Shown: positions 20,713 to 31,038, counted from the stretch's first letter. The stretch is 64,000 nucleotides of DNA from Mesorhizobium sp. LMG 17147 (GCF_024297145.1 NZ_JANCTC010000003.1:62001-126000), one strand, 5' to 3'. Numbers and translations: made by a program. The notes: generated by a model not told the origin, from the sequence alone.

Positions 20713-21283
20713 GGCTCAAACCAAGCAGGCAACTGCCCAGAACACGCCGCGCCTCAAGCAGGTCTACAACGAGACCATTCGCAAGGCGCTGCAGGAGCAG
20801 TTCGGCTACGAGAACGAGATGCAGGTTCCGCGCATCGACAAGATCGTGTTGAACATGGGCGTCGGCGAGGCGACCGGCGATTCGAAGAAGCCTTCGATCG
20901 CGGCCGAAGACCTTGCAATGATCGCCGGCCAGAAGGCCGTTGTCACCCGCGCCCGCAACTCGATCGCCGGCTTCAAGGTTCGCGAGAAGATGCCGATCGG
21001 CGCCAAGGTCACGCTGCGCAAGGAACGCATGTACGAGTTCCTCGACCGCCTCGTGAACATCGCACTGCCGCGCGTCCGCGACTTCCGCGGGCTCAACCCG
21101 AAGAGCTTCGATGGCCGTGGCAACTATGCCATGGGCATCAAGGAACACATCGTGTTTCCGGAGATCAACTACGACAAGGTTGATCAGATCTGGGGCATGG
21201 ACGTCATCGTTTGTACGACTGCGAAGACGGACGACGAAGCCAGGGCATTGCTCAAGGCCTTCAACTTCCCCTTCCGCCAGTAA
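20705..21283 (+). CDS. rplE: 50S ribosomal protein L5
   Basis: L5, 192 residues, a 5S rRNA-binding protein. The start at 20705 ([20 protein letters not shown]) lies inside the end of rplX; the longer in-frame opening is rplX in another frame. It has [19 protein letters not shown] and the [20 protein letters not shown] signature. The short N-terminal extension before PRLKQVYNE is typical of rhizobia. Confidence 0.97.
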   Translation: MAKAQTKQATAQNTPRLKQVYNETIRKALQEQFGYENEMQVPRIDKIVLNMGVGEATGDSKKPSIAAEDLAMIAGQKAVVTRARNSIAGFKVREKMPIGAKVTLRKERMYEFLDRLVNIALPRVRDFRGLNPKSFDGRGNYAMGIKEHIVFPEINYDKVDQIWGMDVIVCTTAKTDDEARALLKAFNFPFRQ

Positions 21284-21310
21284 CGGCAGCGAGAAAAGGA
21301 AAAATCTGAA

Positions 21311-21616
21311 ATGGCAAAGACCAGCTCAGTCGAGAAGAACAACAGGCGCCGCAAGCTTGCGGACCAGTTCGCTGCCAAGCGCAAGGTGCTCAAGGCGATC
21401 ATCATGGATCAGTCCAAGCCGATGGAAGAGCGCTTCCGCGCTCAGCTGAAGCTTTCGGCGCTGCCGCGCAACTCGGCCAAGAGCCGCATCCGCAACCGCT
21501 GCGAAGTCACCGGACGTCCGCGTGCCTATTATCGCAAGCTCAAAGTATCGCGTATCGCGCTTCGTGATCTCGGCAATAACGGCCAGATCCCGGGCCTGGT
21601 CAAGTCGAGCTGGTAA
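21311..21616 (+). CDS. rpsN: 30S ribosomal protein S14
   Basis: S14, 101 residues, the long zinc-free form: no CxxC pairs, with [20 protein letters not shown] present. It is in the standard spc position between rplE and rpsH. Confidence 0.98.
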   Translation: MAKTSSVEKNNRRRKLADQFAAKRKVLKAIIMDQSKPMEERFRAQLKLSALPRNSAKSRIRNRCEVTGRPRAYYRKLKVSRIALRDLGNNGQIPGLVKSSW

Positions 21617-21628
21617 GGAGGACATAAC

Positions 21629-22027
21629 ATGTCATTGAGCGATCCTCTCGGCGATATGCTGACCCGCATCCGCAACGCGTATGGCCGCAAGAAGTCGAGC
21701 GTTTCGACGCCGGCTTCGCGCCTGCGCACCCGTGTCCTCGACGTGCTGAAGGCCGAAGGCTATATCCGCGACTACAGCCAGACCGACTTCGACAACGGCA
21801 AGTCCGAAATCGAGATCGAGCTGAAGTATTTCGACGGTGCGCCGGTGGTGCGCGAAATCGCTCGGGTCTCGAAGCCCGGCCGCCGCGTCTACGTTTCGGC
21901 CAAGTCGATACCGCACGTCGCCAACGGCCTCGGCATCGCCATCCTTTCGACGCCGAAGGGTGTGATGGCCGACCACGAAGCGCGCGAACAGAATGTCGGC
22001 GGGGAAATCCTCTGCCAGATCTTCTGA
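21629..22027 (+). CDS. rpsH: 30S ribosomal protein S8
   Basis: S8, 132 residues, beginning [20 protein letters not shown] and ending [11 protein letters not shown]. It binds helix 21 of 16S rRNA and is the spc operon repressor in enterobacteria. A hairpin with 8-bp arms (22056-22063 / 22069-22076) lies in the spacer before rplF. Confidence 0.98.
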   Translation: MSLSDPLGDMLTRIRNAYGRKKSSVSTPASRLRTRVLDVLKAEGYIRDYSQTDFDNGKSEIEIELKYFDGAPVVREIARVSKPGRRVYVSAKSIPHVANGLGIAILSTPKGVMADHEAREQNVGGEILCQIF

Positions 22028-22055
22028 TCTGGTATGTGACCCGTTGGAATCCGGC

Positions 22056-22076
22056 TTTCGGGATCAAGTCCCGAAA
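22056..22076 (+). other. Hairpin in the rpsH-rplF spacer
   Basis: TTTCGGGA (22056-22063) and TCCCGAAA (22069-22076) form a perfect 8-bp stem with loop TCAAG, in an 88-nt spacer inside the spc operon. It lacks a T-tract, so termination is unlikely; mRNA processing or stability are possibilities. Confidence 0.45.
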
Positions 22077-22115
22077 ACCGAGACCTGAAACAAGAGAAGT
22101 GACGAGGACAACAGA

Positions 22116-22649
22116 ATGTCTCGTATTGGAAAGAAACCCGTTTCGCTGCCGCAGGGCGTGACCGCGACCGTCAACGGCCAGACCGTGACGGCGAAGGGTC
22201 CGAAGGGCGAGCTGAAGTTCGTGGTGAACGACGAAGTGCTGGTCAAGATGGAAGGCAGCGAGATCGCTGTCCAGCCGCGCGACCAGACCAAGACCGCCCG
22301 TTCCAAATGGGGCATGTCGCGCACGCAGATCGTCAACATCCTGCAGGGCGTCAAGGACGGCTTCGAAAAGAAGCTCGAGATCACCGGCGTCGGCTATCGC
22401 GCCGCCATGCAAGGCAAGAACCTGCAGCTGGCGCTCGGCTTCAGCCACGACGTTGTCTACGAGACGCCGCAGGGCGTGACGATTTCGGTGCCGAAGCCGA
22501 CGGAAATCACCGTGACCGGCATCGACAAGCAGCAGGTTGGTCAGGTTGCCGCCGAGATCCGCGAGTACCGCAGCCCCGAGCCCTACAAGGGCAAGGGCGT
22601 CCGCTATGCTGGCGAGAAGATCGTCCGCAAGGAAGGCAAGAAGAAGTAA
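22116..22649 (+). CDS. rplF: 50S ribosomal protein L6
   Basis: L6, 177 residues, near the factor-binding site. It begins [20 protein letters not shown] and carries the C-terminal signature [21 protein letters not shown]. It precedes rplR by 84 nt. Confidence 0.98.
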   Translation: MSRIGKKPVSLPQGVTATVNGQTVTAKGPKGELKFVVNDEVLVKMEGSEIAVQPRDQTKTARSKWGMSRTQIVNILQGVKDGFEKKLEITGVGYRAAMQGKNLQLALGFSHDVVYETPQGVTISVPKPTEITVTGIDKQQVGQVAAEIREYRSPEPYKGKGVRYAGEKIVRKEGKKK

Positions 22650-22733
22650 TTTTAACGCCGCGGGGAGCGGTCGCGGGAGGCTCGTCCTACCGCATATGGT
22701 TGCCCCCGTTTTTGAAGGCAAGGAACTGATATT

Positions 22734-23093
22734 ATGGGCTCGAAAGAATCCACCCAACGCCGCGCTCAGCGCGTCCGCCGCCAGATCAAAAAGGTTGCCG
22801 GCGATCGTCCGCGTTTGTCGGTCCATCGCACGTCGAAGAACATCTATGTCCAGGTGATCGACGACGCCAAGGGCCACACCATCGCGGCTGCTTCGACGCT
22901 TGAGAAGGAGCTCAAGGGCTCGCTCAAGACCGGCGCCGACACCGCGGCCGCAGCTGCCATCGGCAAGCTGATCGCCGAGCGTGCCTCGAAGGCCGGCGTC
23001 AAGGAAGTCGTCTTCGACCGCGGCGCCTACATCTACCACGGCCGCGTCAAGGCGCTTGCCGAGGCTGCACGTGAAGGTGGTCTGAGCTTCTAA
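22734..23093 (+). CDS. rplR: 50S ribosomal protein L18
   Basis: L18, 119 residues, a 5S rRNA-binding protein. It has [20 protein letters not shown] and [20 protein letters not shown]. The position between rplF and rpsE is standard. Confidence 0.98.
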   Translation: MGSKESTQRRAQRVRRQIKKVAGDRPRLSVHRTSKNIYVQVIDDAKGHTIAAASTLEKELKGSLKTGADTAAAAAIGKLIAERASKAGVKEVVFDRGAYIYHGRVKALAEAAREGGLSF

Positions 23094-23176
23094 AAACGAA
23101 ATTCGCCCCGGCGACCCACAGAGGCCGCCGGATATTATCATCAACCGTGCTTCCGGAAAAAAACAAGGAACAGGAT

Positions 23177-23740
23177 ATGGCACAGGAACGTAGGGATGGC
23201 GGCCGCGGCCGTGATCGCGAAGAGCGCGACGACGGCATGGTCGACAAGCTCGTCCACATCAACCGTGTCGCCAAGGTCGTCAAGGGCGGCCGGCGCTTCG
23301 GCTTTGCAGCACTCGTTGTCGTCGGCGACCAGAAGGGCCGCGTCGGCTTCGGCCACGGCAAGGCGCGTGAAGTGCCGGAGGCGATCCGCAAGGCGACCGA
23401 ATCGGCCAAGCGCGACATGATCTTCGTGCCGTTGCGCTCGGGCCGCACGCTGCACCATGACGTCGAGGGACGCTGGGGCGCGGGACGTGTCCTGCTGCGC
23501 GCTGCCAAGCAAGGTACCGGCATCATTGCCGGCGGCCCGATGCGCGCCGTTTTCGAGACGCTCGGCATGCATGACGTGGTCGCCAAGTCGATGGGTTCTT
23601 CGAACCCCTACAACATGGTTCGCGCCACTTTCGACGCGCTGAAGAGCCAGATGCATCCGAAGGATGTGGCTGCCGCGCGCGGCATCAAGTATTCGACCCT
23701 TCAGGCCCGCCGCGGCACCGCCGTTGCGGCTGAAGAATAG
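23177..23740 (+). CDS. rpsE: 30S ribosomal protein S5
   Basis: S5, 187 residues, a decoding-fidelity protein. The start at 23177 ([20 protein letters not shown]) follows AAGGAACAGGA; a rarer in-frame start at 23147 is less likely. The signature [19 protein letters not shown] is intact, including the loop where spectinomycin-resistance changes occur. Confidence 0.97.
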   Translation: MAQERRDGGRGRDREERDDGMVDKLVHINRVAKVVKGGRRFGFAALVVVGDQKGRVGFGHGKAREVPEAIRKATESAKRDMIFVPLRSGRTLHHDVEGRWGAGRVLLRAAKQGTGIIAGGPMRAVFETLGMHDVVAKSMGSSNPYNMVRATFDALKSQMHPKDVAAARGIKYSTLQARRGTAVAAEE

Positions 23741-23764
23741 TCGACGCTGATCAGGGATCTGACC

Positions 23765-23962
23765 ATGGCCAAGAAAGCAACCAAGACCATCACCGTCGAG
23801 CAGATCGGTTCACCGATCCGCCGGCCGAAGGAGCAGCGCGCAACGCTGGTCGGCCTCGGCCTCAACAAGATGCACAAGCAGCGCACGCTGGAGGATACGC
23901 CCTCGGTGCGCGGCATGATCGCTGCCGTCCAGCATCTCGTCCGCGTCGTGGACGAGGGCTGA
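23765..23962 (+). CDS. rpmD: 50S ribosomal protein L30
   Basis: L30, 65 residues. It contains [19 protein letters not shown] and [20 protein letters not shown]. The gaps are 24 nt to rpsE and 22 nt to rplO. Confidence 0.98.
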   Translation: MAKKATKTITVEQIGSPIRRPKEQRATLVGLGLNKMHKQRTLEDTPSVRGMIAAVQHLVRVVDEG

Positions 23963-23984
23963 GCCAGAGCGCAGGAGAACCCAG

Positions 23985-24458
23985 ATGAAACTCAATGATC
24001 TGCGTGACAAGGACGGCGCGACGCACTCCAAGAAGCGTCTCGGCCGTGGCATCGGTTCCGGTTCGGGCAAGACCGCCGGTCGCGGCGTCAAGGGCCAGAA
24101 GGCGCGCTCCGGTGTCGCCGTCAACGGCTTCGAGGGTGGCCAGATGCCGCTCTACCGCCGCCTGCCGAAGCGCGGCTTCAACAACATCTTCGCCAAGAGC
24201 TTCACAGTCGTGTCGCTGGCCCGCATCCAGGCGGCGCTCGATGCCAAGAAGCTTGACGCTAAGACAGTTGTGACGGCCGAGGCGCTGGTTGCGGCCGGCG
24301 TCATCCGTCGCGTCAAGGACGGCGTGCGCATCCTTTCGGACGGCGACATCAAGGCCAAGCTTGCCTTCGACGTGGCCGGAGCCTCCAAGGCCGCGATCGA
24401 GAAGATCGAAAAGGCCGGCGGCTCGGTGAAACTGCCTGAGCAGGCAGCCGCCGAGTAA
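23985..24458 (+). CDS. rplO: 50S ribosomal protein L15
   Basis: L15, 157 residues. The N-terminus [20 protein letters not shown] is the diagnostic Gly/Lys-rich extension that threads into 23S rRNA. A structured 191-nt spacer separates it from secY. Confidence 0.98.
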   Translation: MKLNDLRDKDGATHSKKRLGRGIGSGSGKTAGRGVKGQKARSGVAVNGFEGGQMPLYRRLPKRGFNNIFAKSFTVVSLARIQAALDAKKLDAKTVVTAEALVAAGVIRRVKDGVRILSDGDIKAKLAFDVAGASKAAIEKIEKAGGSVKLPEQAAAE

Positions 24459-24468
24459 CGGCAATTTG

Positions 24469-24554
24469 AAGCACGTTCGGCAAAGGCGGAATTCGGTTTT
24501 GCCTGCGGTCGTGCTTTGATCCGACAGATGTGGCGGCCGCATCAACGCGGCCGC
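24469..24554 (+). promoter_or_regulatory. Two hairpins in the secY leader
   Basis: The first structure has outer arms AAGCACG (24469-24475) / CGTGCTT (24510-24516) and inner arms GGCAAA (24479-24484) / TTTGCC (24498-24503). The second is two GCGGCCGC blocks (24533-24540 and 24547-24554) with a 6-nt loop. Both lie in the 191-nt rplO-secY spacer. They could tune secY translation or mark an mRNA cleavage site; no T-run follows either. The structure is seen, the role inferred. Confidence 0.45.
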
Positions 24555-24649
24555 TTGCATGTTTGCAGTCCGGAGCTTATCTCGTGAGCTTCGGTGACAC
24601 GCGCCGCCTGAGCTGCGGGCATCGAGCGTGACCAAGCGGAGAATCAGGC

Positions 24650-25990
24650 ATGGCTTCGGCTGCTGAACAACTAGCCTCGAATCTGAATTTTTCGGCCTTC
24701 GCCAAAGCCGAGGATTTGAAGAAGCGCATCTGGTTCACCATCGGCGCGCTGCTCGTCTACCGTCTTGGCACCTACATCCCGCTGCCCGGCATCAATCCCG
24801 ACGCTTTCGCCCAGGCCTTCTCGTCGCAGAGCAAGGGCGTGCTCGGCATGTTCAACATGTTCGCCGGCGGCGCCGTGCAGCGCATGGCGATCTTTGCCCT
24901 TGGCATTATGCCCTATATCTCCGCTTCCATCATTATGCAGCTGATGACCTCGGTCATTCCGTCGCTGGAAGCGCTGAAGAAGGAAGGCGAGCAGGGCCGC
25001 AAGATCATCAACCAGTACACGCGCTACGGCACAGTGCTTTTGGCGCTGGTCCAGGCGTACGGCATTTCGGTCGGGCTTGAGGGCGGCAACGGCATCGTCA
25101 ACGATCCCGGCATGTTCTTCCGCATCTCTACCGTCGTCACGCTGGTCGGCGGCACCATGTTCCTGATGTGGCTTGGCGAGCAGATCACCGCCCGCGGCAT
25201 CGGCAACGGCATTTCGCTGATCATCTTCTCCGGCATCGTCGCCGGCCTGCCGCGCGCCATCTCCGGCACGCTGGAGCTTGGCCGCACCGGCGCCTTGTCG
25301 ACCGGCCTGATCCTGGCGATCATCGTGCTCGCCATCATCGTCATCGCGCTGATCGTCTTCTTCGAGCGCGCCCAGCGCCGCCTGCTGATCCAGTATCCCA
25401 AGCGCCAGGTTGGCAATCGCATGTTCCAGGGCGATACCTCGCATCTGCCGCTGAAGCTCAACACGTCCGGCGTCATTCCGCCGATCTTCGCCTCGTCGCT
25501 GCTGCTGCTGCCTGCGACCGTCGCCGGCTTCTCGCAGACCACCAATATGCCTGCATGGGCCAGCACAGTCCTGGCGGCGCTCGGCCACGGCCAGCCGCTC
25601 TATATGGCCTTCTACGCGGCGATGATCGTGTTCTTCGCCTTCTTCTATACGGCGATCGTCTTCAATCCGAAGGACACCGCCGACCAGCTCAAGAAGCATT
25701 CTGGCTTCATCCCGGGCTATCGTCCGGGCGAGCGCACTGCGGACTATATCGACTATGTGCTCACCCGCATCACTGTCGTCGGCGCCATTTATCTGGTGCT
25801 GGTGTGTCTGCTGCCCGAGTTCCTGATTTCAGCGACTGGCGTACCGTTCTACCTTGGTGGCACTTCGCTCCTGATCGTGGTCAGTGTAACGCTCGATACG
25901 GTGGCGCAGATTCAGGGTCACCTGATCGCGCACCAGTATGAGGGCCTGATCAAGAAGTCGAAGCTGCGCGGGGGGAAAAAGGCCAGATGA
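24650..25990 (+). CDS. secY: Protein translocase subunit SecY
   Basis: Core channel of the Sec translocon, 446 residues with ten hydrophobic segments. Landmarks are [17 protein letters not shown] near the first membrane segment, the plug region [34 protein letters not shown], and the C-terminal cytoplasmic loop [20 protein letters not shown] that contacts SecA and the ribosome. The TGA overlaps the adk ATG (ATGA), so the two are probably translationally coupled. Confidence 0.97.
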   Translation: MASAAEQLASNLNFSAFAKAEDLKKRIWFTIGALLVYRLGTYIPLPGINPDAFAQAFSSQSKGVLGMFNMFAGGAVQRMAIFALGIMPYISASIIMQLMTSVIPSLEALKKEGEQGRKIINQYTRYGTVLLALVQAYGISVGLEGGNGIVNDPGMFFRISTVVTLVGGTMFLMWLGEQITARGIGNGISLIIFSGIVAGLPRAISGTLELGRTGALSTGLILAIIVLAIIVIALIVFFERAQRRLLIQYPKRQVGNRMFQGDTSHLPLKLNTSGVIPPIFASSLLLLPATVAGFSQTTNMPAWASTVLAALGHGQPLYMAFYAAMIVFFAFFYTAIVFNPKDTADQLKKHSGFIPGYRPGERTADYIDYVLTRITVVGAIYLVLVCLLPEFLISATGVPFYLGGTSLLIVVSVTLDTVAQIQGHLIAHQYEGLIKKSKLRGGKKAR

Positions 25991-26598
25991 GGTTGATATT
26001 GCTTGGACCGCCGGGGGCGGGCAAGGGGACACAAGCACTGAGACTGGTAGAACGACACGGCATCCCACAGCTTTCCACGGGGGACATGCTGCGTGCTGCG
26101 GTTCAGGCCGGCACCGAAGTCGGCAAGCGCGCCAAGGCGGTGATGGACGCTGGCGAACTGGTGTCCGACGCTATCGTCAACGCCATCGTGGCCGAGCGTA
26201 TCGATCAAGCTGATTGCGCAAACGGCTTCATCCTTGACGGATACCCGCGAACTCTGGTGCAAGCGGACGCCGTTGAGGAAATGCTGTCGGATCGCGGACT
26301 GGAGCTAGACGCGGTCATCGAATTTGTCGTCGACGACAAGGCGCTGGTTGGCCGAATCGTCAAACGCGCCGAAGAAGCCAAGGCCGCAGGCCTGCCGGTG
26401 CGCAAGGACGACAGTCCAGCGGTGTTCGAAGAACGCTTGAGGGAATATTACAAGAAAACCTCGCCGCTGATCGGCTACTACTATGCCAAGGGCAAACTCA
26501 GGGGCGTCGATGGCATGGCCGACATCGATGCGGTGACGCAGCAGATCGAGGCGGTGCTCAGGGCGACGACCCGGCAGGTTGGCCGGGCGGCCGGCTAG
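25987..26598 (+). CDS. adk: Adenylate kinase (short-lid form)
   Basis: Converts ATP + AMP to 2 ADP, 203 residues. The P-loop GPPGAGKGT is at residues 7-15, [10 protein letters not shown] forms the AMP site, and [10 protein letters not shown] the next conserved block. The LID is the short form seen in many alphaproteobacteria: after [10 protein letters not shown] the sequence passes directly to [19 protein letters not shown], with no four-cysteine zinc lid. It overlaps secY by 4 nt. Confidence 0.97.
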   Translation: MRLILLGPPGAGKGTQALRLVERHGIPQLSTGDMLRAAVQAGTEVGKRAKAVMDAGELVSDAIVNAIVAERIDQADCANGFILDGYPRTLVQADAVEEMLSDRGLELDAVIEFVVDDKALVGRIVKRAEEAKAAGLPVRKDDSPAVFEERLREYYKKTSPLIGYYYAKGKLRGVDGMADIDAVTQQIEAVLRATTRQVGRAAG

Positions 26599-26616
26599 AG
26601 AATCGAACGATTGCGC

Positions 26617-26645
26617 TTGACTGGAGCGGCCCGCTGGGGTATGGC
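26617..26645 (+). promoter_or_regulatory. Candidate promoter before rpsM
   Basis: TTGACT (26617-26622), a 17-nt spacer, and TATGGC (26640-26645) lie just after adk in the 198-nt spacer before rpsM. The -35 is good and the -10 weak. It could give the alpha-operon genes their own start; this is a pattern match only. Confidence 0.35.
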
Positions 26646-26796
26646 GGCCCGTCTTCCTATCAGGCATGAGGCTTGCTTGTCCGCAAGGGCAAGGCAGGCC
26701 GCTTTGAACTGGAAACTCCCGCAAGGGCCGGCCTCCACCGGACGCGGGGCAACTTGAAGCGCCGGCTCGTCCGGCCTACATGGAGAAGAGAAGAAC

Positions 26797-27165
26797 ATGG
26801 CTCGTATAGCCGGCGTCAACATTCCGACCAACAAGCGCGTCGTCATCGCGCTTCAATACATTCACGGCATTGGCAAGAAGTTCGCCCAGGAGATCGTCGA
26901 CAAGGTCGGCATCCCGGCCGAGCGTCGCGTCAACCAGCTGACCGACGCGGAAGTGCTGCAGATCCGCGAGACCATCGACCGCGATTACCAGGTCGAGGGC
27001 GACCTGCGCCGCGAAGTGTCGATGAACATCAAGCGACTCATGGACCTCGGCTGCTACCGCGGCCTGCGTCACCGCCGCTCGCTGCCGGTTCGTGGTCAGC
27101 GCACACATACCAATGCGCGCACCCGCAAGGGGCCGGCCAAGTCGATTGCCGGAAAGAAGAAGTAA
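26797..27165 (+). CDS. rpsM: 30S ribosomal protein S13
   Basis: S13, 122 residues, contacting P-site tRNA and the intersubunit bridge. It begins [20 protein letters not shown] and carries the C-terminal signature [20 protein letters not shown]. The rpmJ and infA genes that sit before rpsM in some bacteria are absent here, which is normal for alphaproteobacteria. Confidence 0.98.
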   Translation: MARIAGVNIPTNKRVVIALQYIHGIGKKFAQEIVDKVGIPAERRVNQLTDAEVLQIRETIDRDYQVEGDLRREVSMNIKRLMDLGCYRGLRHRRSLPVRGQRTHTNARTRKGPAKSIAGKKK

Positions 27166-27168
27166 TTT

Positions 27169-27243
27169 AGGGCAGTAAGGAGTAGGGCAGTAAGGCAATA
27201 GGAACGGCAGACATACTGCCCTACTGCCATATTCCCCTACTGC
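27169..27243. repeat. Mosaic AGGGCAGTA repeat with long inverted arms
   Basis: AGGGCAGTAAGG occurs twice, 15 nt apart (27169-27180 and 27184-27195). AGTAGGGCAGTA (27181-27192) is perfectly complementary to TACTGCCCTACT (27214-27225), and a further TACTGC at 27238-27243 can pair with the outer GCAGTA. The whole 138-nt rpsM-rpsK spacer is thus largely repeat. It resembles GGGCAGTAGGG-type mosaics scattered between genes in Mesorhizobium; that comparison is from memory. Confidence 0.6.
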
Positions 27244-27303
27244 TTTCTCCCTGGTGGAGCCGCTGGCATTACGGCGGTGTAGAGATCAACTGAAAGGACC
27301 ATC

Positions 27304-27693
27304 ATGGCCAAGGAAGCCACTCGTGTTCGCCGTCGCGAACGCAAGAACATCTCGTCGGGCGTTGCCCACGTTAATTCGACCTTCAACAACACGATGATCA
27401 CCATCACCGACGCGCAGGGTAACTCGATTGCCTGGTCGTCGGCTGGAGCCCAGGGCTTCAAGGGATCGCGCAAGTCGACCCCGTTCGCTGCCCAGATGGC
27501 CGCCGAAGATGTTGCCAAGAAGGCCCAGGAACACGGCATGCGCATGCTCGAGGTCGAGGTCTGTGGACCCGGCTCCGGTCGTGAATCGGCGCTGCGCGCG
27601 CTGCAGGCCGCCGGCTTCACCATCACCTCGATCCGTGATGTGACGCCGATCCCGCACAATGGTTGCCGCCCGCGCAAGAAGCGCCGCGTCTAA
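27304..27693 (+). CDS. rpsK: 30S ribosomal protein S11
   Basis: S11, 129 residues, 30S platform. It has [20 protein letters not shown] and the C-terminal [20 protein letters not shown]. The gap to rpoA is 104 nt. Confidence 0.98.
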   Translation: MAKEATRVRRRERKNISSGVAHVNSTFNNTMITITDAQGNSIAWSSAGAQGFKGSRKSTPFAAQMAAEDVAKKAQEHGMRMLEVEVCGPGSGRESALRALQAAGFTITSIRDVTPIPHNGCRPRKKRRV

Positions 27694-27797
27694 AGAATTT
27701 ACCGAACGCCGCGCGAGCGCCTCAAGGGCGCTCCTCCACGGCATTCCAGGTCGCCCGCCACGATTGGATGGCGGCGGGACAACGGAAGGAAAGCACT

Positions 27798-28808
27798 ATG
27801 ATCCAGAAAAATTGGCAAGAACTGATCAAGCCGAACAAGATCGAGTTCTCGTCGAAGAAGAAGACGCTGACCACGCTCGTCGCCGAGCCGCTCGAGCGCG
27901 GCTTCGGCCTCACCCTCGGCAACGCGCTGCGCCGCGTGCTTCTATCTTCGCTGCGTGGCGCGGCTGTGACCGCCGTGCAGATCGACGGCGTTCTGCATGA
28001 ATTCTCGTCCATCGCCGGCGTGCGCGAGGACGTGACCGACATCGTCTTGAACATCAAGGAAATCGCCATCCGCATGGAAGGCGACGGCCCCAAGCGCATG
28101 GTCGTACGCAAGCAGGGACCGGGTGCGGTTCTCGCCGGCGACATCCAGACGGTTGGCGACGTCGAGATCCTTAATCCCGACCACGTCATCTGCACGCTGG
28201 ACGAGGGCGCTGAAATCCGCATGGAATTCACCGTCGACACCGGCAAGGGCTATGTGCCGGCCGACCGTAACCGCGCCGAGGACGCGCCAATCGGGCTGAT
28301 CCCCGTCGACAGCCTGTATTCGCCGGTCAAGAAGGTCTCCTATAAGGTCGAGAACACCCGCGAGGGCCAGGTTCTCGACTATGACAAGCTGACCATGACC
28401 ATCGAGACCGATGGTTCGATCTCGGGCGAGGACGCAGTGGCCTTCGCCGCTCGCATCCTGCAGGACCAGCTCGGCCTGTTCGTCAATTTCGACGAGCCGC
28501 AGAAGGAAGTCGCCGCCGAGCAGGTTACCGAGCTTGCCTTCAACCCGGCGCTGCTCAAGAAGGTCGACGAGCTCGAGCTTTCCGTGCGCTCTGCCAACTG
28601 CCTGAAGAACGACAACATCGTCTACATCGGCGACCTGATCCAGAAGACCGAAGCCGAGATGCTGCGCACCCCGAACTTCGGCCGCAAGTCGCTGAACGAG
28701 ATCAAGGAAGTCCTGGCGGCGATGGGCCTGCATCTCGGCATGGAAGTGCCGGACTGGCCGCCGGAAAACATCGAAGACCTCGCCAAGCGTTACGAAGATC
28801 AATATTAA
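27798..28808 (+). CDS. rpoA: RNA polymerase alpha subunit
   Basis: Alpha subunit, 336 residues. I start at 27798 ([20 protein letters not shown]); the earlier in-frame opening covers the spacer and is not conserved-looking. The assembly domain has [20 protein letters not shown] and the C-terminal DNA/activator-binding domain [20 protein letters not shown] and [20 protein letters not shown]. It is followed directly by a palindromic repeat and then rplQ. Confidence 0.98.
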   Translation: MIQKNWQELIKPNKIEFSSKKKTLTTLVAEPLERGFGLTLGNALRRVLLSSLRGAAVTAVQIDGVLHEFSSIAGVREDVTDIVLNIKEIAIRMEGDGPKRMVVRKQGPGAVLAGDIQTVGDVEILNPDHVICTLDEGAEIRMEFTVDTGKGYVPADRNRAEDAPIGLIPVDSLYSPVKKVSYKVENTREGQVLDYDKLTMTIETDGSISGEDAVAFAARILQDQLGLFVNFDEPQKEVAAEQVTELAFNPALLKKVDELELSVRSANCLKNDNIVYIGDLIQKTEAEMLRTPNFGRKSLNEIKEVLAAMGLHLGMEVPDWPPENIEDLAKRYEDQY

Positions 28809-28871
28809 GCATGATCCCGAACCGAAGGTCAGCGCAGCAAAAAGTTGCAGACTTTTCGGACAAGATCATGC
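28809..28871. repeat. Rhizobial palindromic intergenic repeat, copy 2
   Basis: GCATGATC (28809-28816) and GATCATGC (28864-28871) are the outer arms, starting one base after the rpoA stop. The element shares CCCGAA at the left and TTTTCGGACAAGATCATGC at the right with copy 1 at 3421-3469 but has a longer, different middle. It fills much of the 116-nt rpoA-rplQ spacer. Confidence 0.7.
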
Positions 28872-28924
28872 GGCTAACCAACTGGGGCTCAGGCCTCTTG
28901 AAACCGCAATGAAGGAGAAGAGCC

Positions 28925-29356
28925 ATGCGCCACGGATTTAAAGGCCGCCGGTTCGCCCGCAGCATAAGCCATCGCAAGTCGATGTTTGCCAATCTTGCCG
29001 TGTCGCTTATCGAGCACGAGCAGATCCTCACCACGCTACCGAAGGCGAAGGATTTGCGTCCGATCGTCGAGAAGCTGGTGACGCTCGGCAAGCGCGGCGA
29101 CCTGCACGCCCGCCGCCAGGTTATTGCCCAGATCGGCAATGAAGGCGTCGTCAAGCGCCTGTTCGATACCATCGCGCCACGTTATGCCACCCGCAACGGC
29201 GGCTATCTGCGCATCATGAAGGCCGGCTTCCGCCACGGTGATAACGCGGCAATGGCGGTTATCGAGTTCGTCGACCGCGACACCTCGGCCAAGGGCGCCG
29301 GCGACCGTGCCCGCATCGAGGCTGAAGGCACCGAAGAGGAAGCCGCGGCCGCATAA
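28925..29356 (+). CDS. rplQ: 50S ribosomal protein L17
   Basis: L17, 143 residues, with the acidic/alanine C-terminal extension common in rhizobia. It begins [20 protein letters not shown] and includes [20 protein letters not shown]. It is the last gene of the ribosomal run and is followed by a strong terminator. Confidence 0.98.
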   Translation: MRHGFKGRRFARSISHRKSMFANLAVSLIEHEQILTTLPKAKDLRPIVEKLVTLGKRGDLHARRQVIAQIGNEGVVKRLFDTIAPRYATRNGGYLRIMKAGFRHGDNAAMAVIEFVDRDTSAKGAGDRARIEAEGTEEEAAAA

Positions 29357-29379
29357 GGCTCGGCTTTCCTGAGATGTTC

Positions 29380-29404
29380 AAAAGGGGCCTCCGGGCCCCT
29401 TTTT
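29380..29404 (+). terminator. Intrinsic terminator of the alpha operon
   Basis: A 10-bp stem AAAAGGGGCC (29380-29389) / GGCCCCTTTT (29394-29403) with loop TCCG, followed by further T. It is almost the same design as the rpoBC terminator at 7789-7813. It ends the 19-kb ribosomal protein run. Confidence 0.9.
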
Positions 29405-29550
29405 CTGTTTCCGAAGGTAACCGGGCAGGGCTGGTAGGGGTTTGGTCACCGGTTTTTGCGGCGACTACCCAAAATAATCGGATTTCAGCGGCTTAGCCTT
29501 TCATTTTGCACAATCGTCAGGACAATGGCGCCCGACTTGGAGGATTCGGA

Positions 29551-31038
29551 ATGCGCGTTAAACGGCTGTCCATTGTTCTGATCTGCGCCTTGATGGCGTT
29601 GGCCCTCGTGCCGGCGGCCAGGCACGCGCTGGCGGAGGAGACCAAGCCAGATCCTGGTCTGTCCGACGTGCTGACCGATCTGTTGCATGGCGTCGAAGGC
29701 GAAAACGCCACCTCCGGCCCCGACAAGCGCGTGCCGTTCGGCCGCGAGGAGGTGCAGCTGTCCTTTGCGCCGCTGGTCAAGCAGACGGCGCCGGCTGTAG
29801 TCAATGTCTACGCCTCGCAGACCGCCAAGGCGACGTCGCCCTTCGACGGCGATCCGTTTTTCGAGGAGTTCTTCGGCCGCTCGCAGCCGCGCGCGCAGTC
29901 GTCGCTCGGTTCGGGGGTACTGGTCGATCCGACCGGCGTCGTGGTCACCAATTTCCATGTCGTCAAGGACGCCGACCAGGTCAAGGTCGCGACCGCCGAC
30001 GGGCGCGAATTCGACAGTAAGGTGCTGCTCAAGGATGAGACGCTCGACCTCGCCGTGCTCAAGATTTCTTCCGACAAGCCGTTCCCGGTGATCGCCATCG
30101 GCGATTCCGACGCGCTCGAGGTTGGCGACCTGGTGCTGGCGATCGGCAATCCGTTCGGGGTCGGCCAGACCACCACCAGCGGCATCATTTCGGCGGTGGC
30201 GCGCAGCCATATCGGCGTCTCCGATTCCAGCTTCTTCATCCAGACCGACGCGGCCATCAATCCCGGCAATTCCGGCGGCGCGCTGGTCAACATGGGAGGG
30301 CAGCTGATCGGCATCAACACGGCGATCTATAGCCGTAGCGGCGGCTCGATCGGCATCGGCTTTGCCATCCCTTCGAACATGGTCCGCGCTTTCGCCGATG
30401 CGGCCAAGGCTGGGCTCGACTTCTTCGAGCGGCCGTATGCCGGTGCCGAGTTCGAGGCGGTGACGCCGCAGATTGCCGAATCGCTTGGCATGGACAAACC
30501 GACCGGTGCGCTGGTTTCTTCAGTCGAAGAGGCGGGACCCGCGGCCAAGGCAGGGCTCAAGCCTGGCGACGTAGTGCTGTCGCTCAACGGCAAGCCGGTC
30601 GAGAGCGTCGGCGCGCTGGACTACCGGATGGCGACGCTGTCGATTGGTACGAATGCCAGCTTCGGCGTTCTGAGCAAGGGTCAGCAGGCGACGATGGACA
30701 TCGCTCTGGAACGACCGCCCGAAGGCGCCAAGGCTGCGGAACTCACATTGCGTGGGCATAGCCCGTTTTCGGGTGCCAAAGTCGCTGAACTGTCGCCACG
30801 GCTTGCCCAGCGGCTCGGTCTGCGCACCGATGTCAAAGGCGTCACCGTGGTCGACGTCAACCGCGATTCGCCCGCTGCTGATTTTGGCTTCCAGCCCGGC
30901 GACGTCGTGCGTGAGGTCAATGGCCTGACGATCGACAAGGCGGCGACGCTGGAACAGGTAGCCCAGCAGGACACGCGCTGGTGGCGCTTTACCGTCGAGC
31001 GCGGCGGGCAGATACTGCGCCAGGTATTGCGTTACTGA
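29551..31038 (+). CDS. degP: Do-family periplasmic serine protease (DegP/DegQ-like)
   Basis: A trypsin-like protease and chaperone for misfolded envelope proteins, 495 residues. The start at 29551 follows TTGGAGG; a 15-residue longer frame lacks a ribosome site. A signal peptide (residues 1-28) ends ARHALAEE. The catalytic triad is His136 (TNFHVVKD), Asp166 (ETLDLAVL) and Ser241 (NPGNSGGALV). Two PDZ domains follow, near residues 290-380 and 400-490 (GVTVVDVNRDSPAADFGFQP). It lies just before rarA and after the rplQ terminator. Rhizobia carry several paralogues, so the exact symbol is uncertain. Confidence 0.93.
   Translation: MRVKRLSIVLICALMALALVPAARHALAEETKPDPGLSDVLTDLLHGVEGENATSGPDKRVPFGREEVQLSFAPLVKQTAPAVVNVYASQTAKATSPFDGDPFFEEFFGRSQPRAQSSLGSGVLVDPTGVVVTNFHVVKDADQVKVATADGREFDSKVLLKDETLDLAVLKISSDKPFPVIAIGDSDALEVGDLVLAIGNPFGVGQTTTSGIISAVARSHIGVSDSSFFIQTDAAINPGNSGGALVNMGGQLIGINTAIYSRSGGSIGIGFAIPSNMVRAFADAAKAGLDFFERPYAGAEFEAVTPQIAESLGMDKPTGALVSSVEEAGPAAKAGLKPGDVVLSLNGKPVESVGALDYRMATLSIGTNASFGVLSKGQQATMDIALERPPEGAKAAELTLRGHSPFSGAKVAELSPRLAQRLGLRTDVKGVTVVDVNRDSPAADFGFQPGDVVREVNGLTIDKAATLEQVAQQDTRWWRFTVERGGQILRQVLRY

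Noticed and set aside
26599-26796. rpmJ or infA expected near secY/rpsM
   Set aside because: No matching small frame is present; in alphaproteobacteria these genes lie elsewhere.
27169-27243. CRISPR-like array between rpsM and rpsK
   Set aside because: Units are short, adjacent and partly inverted, with no unique spacers of even size.
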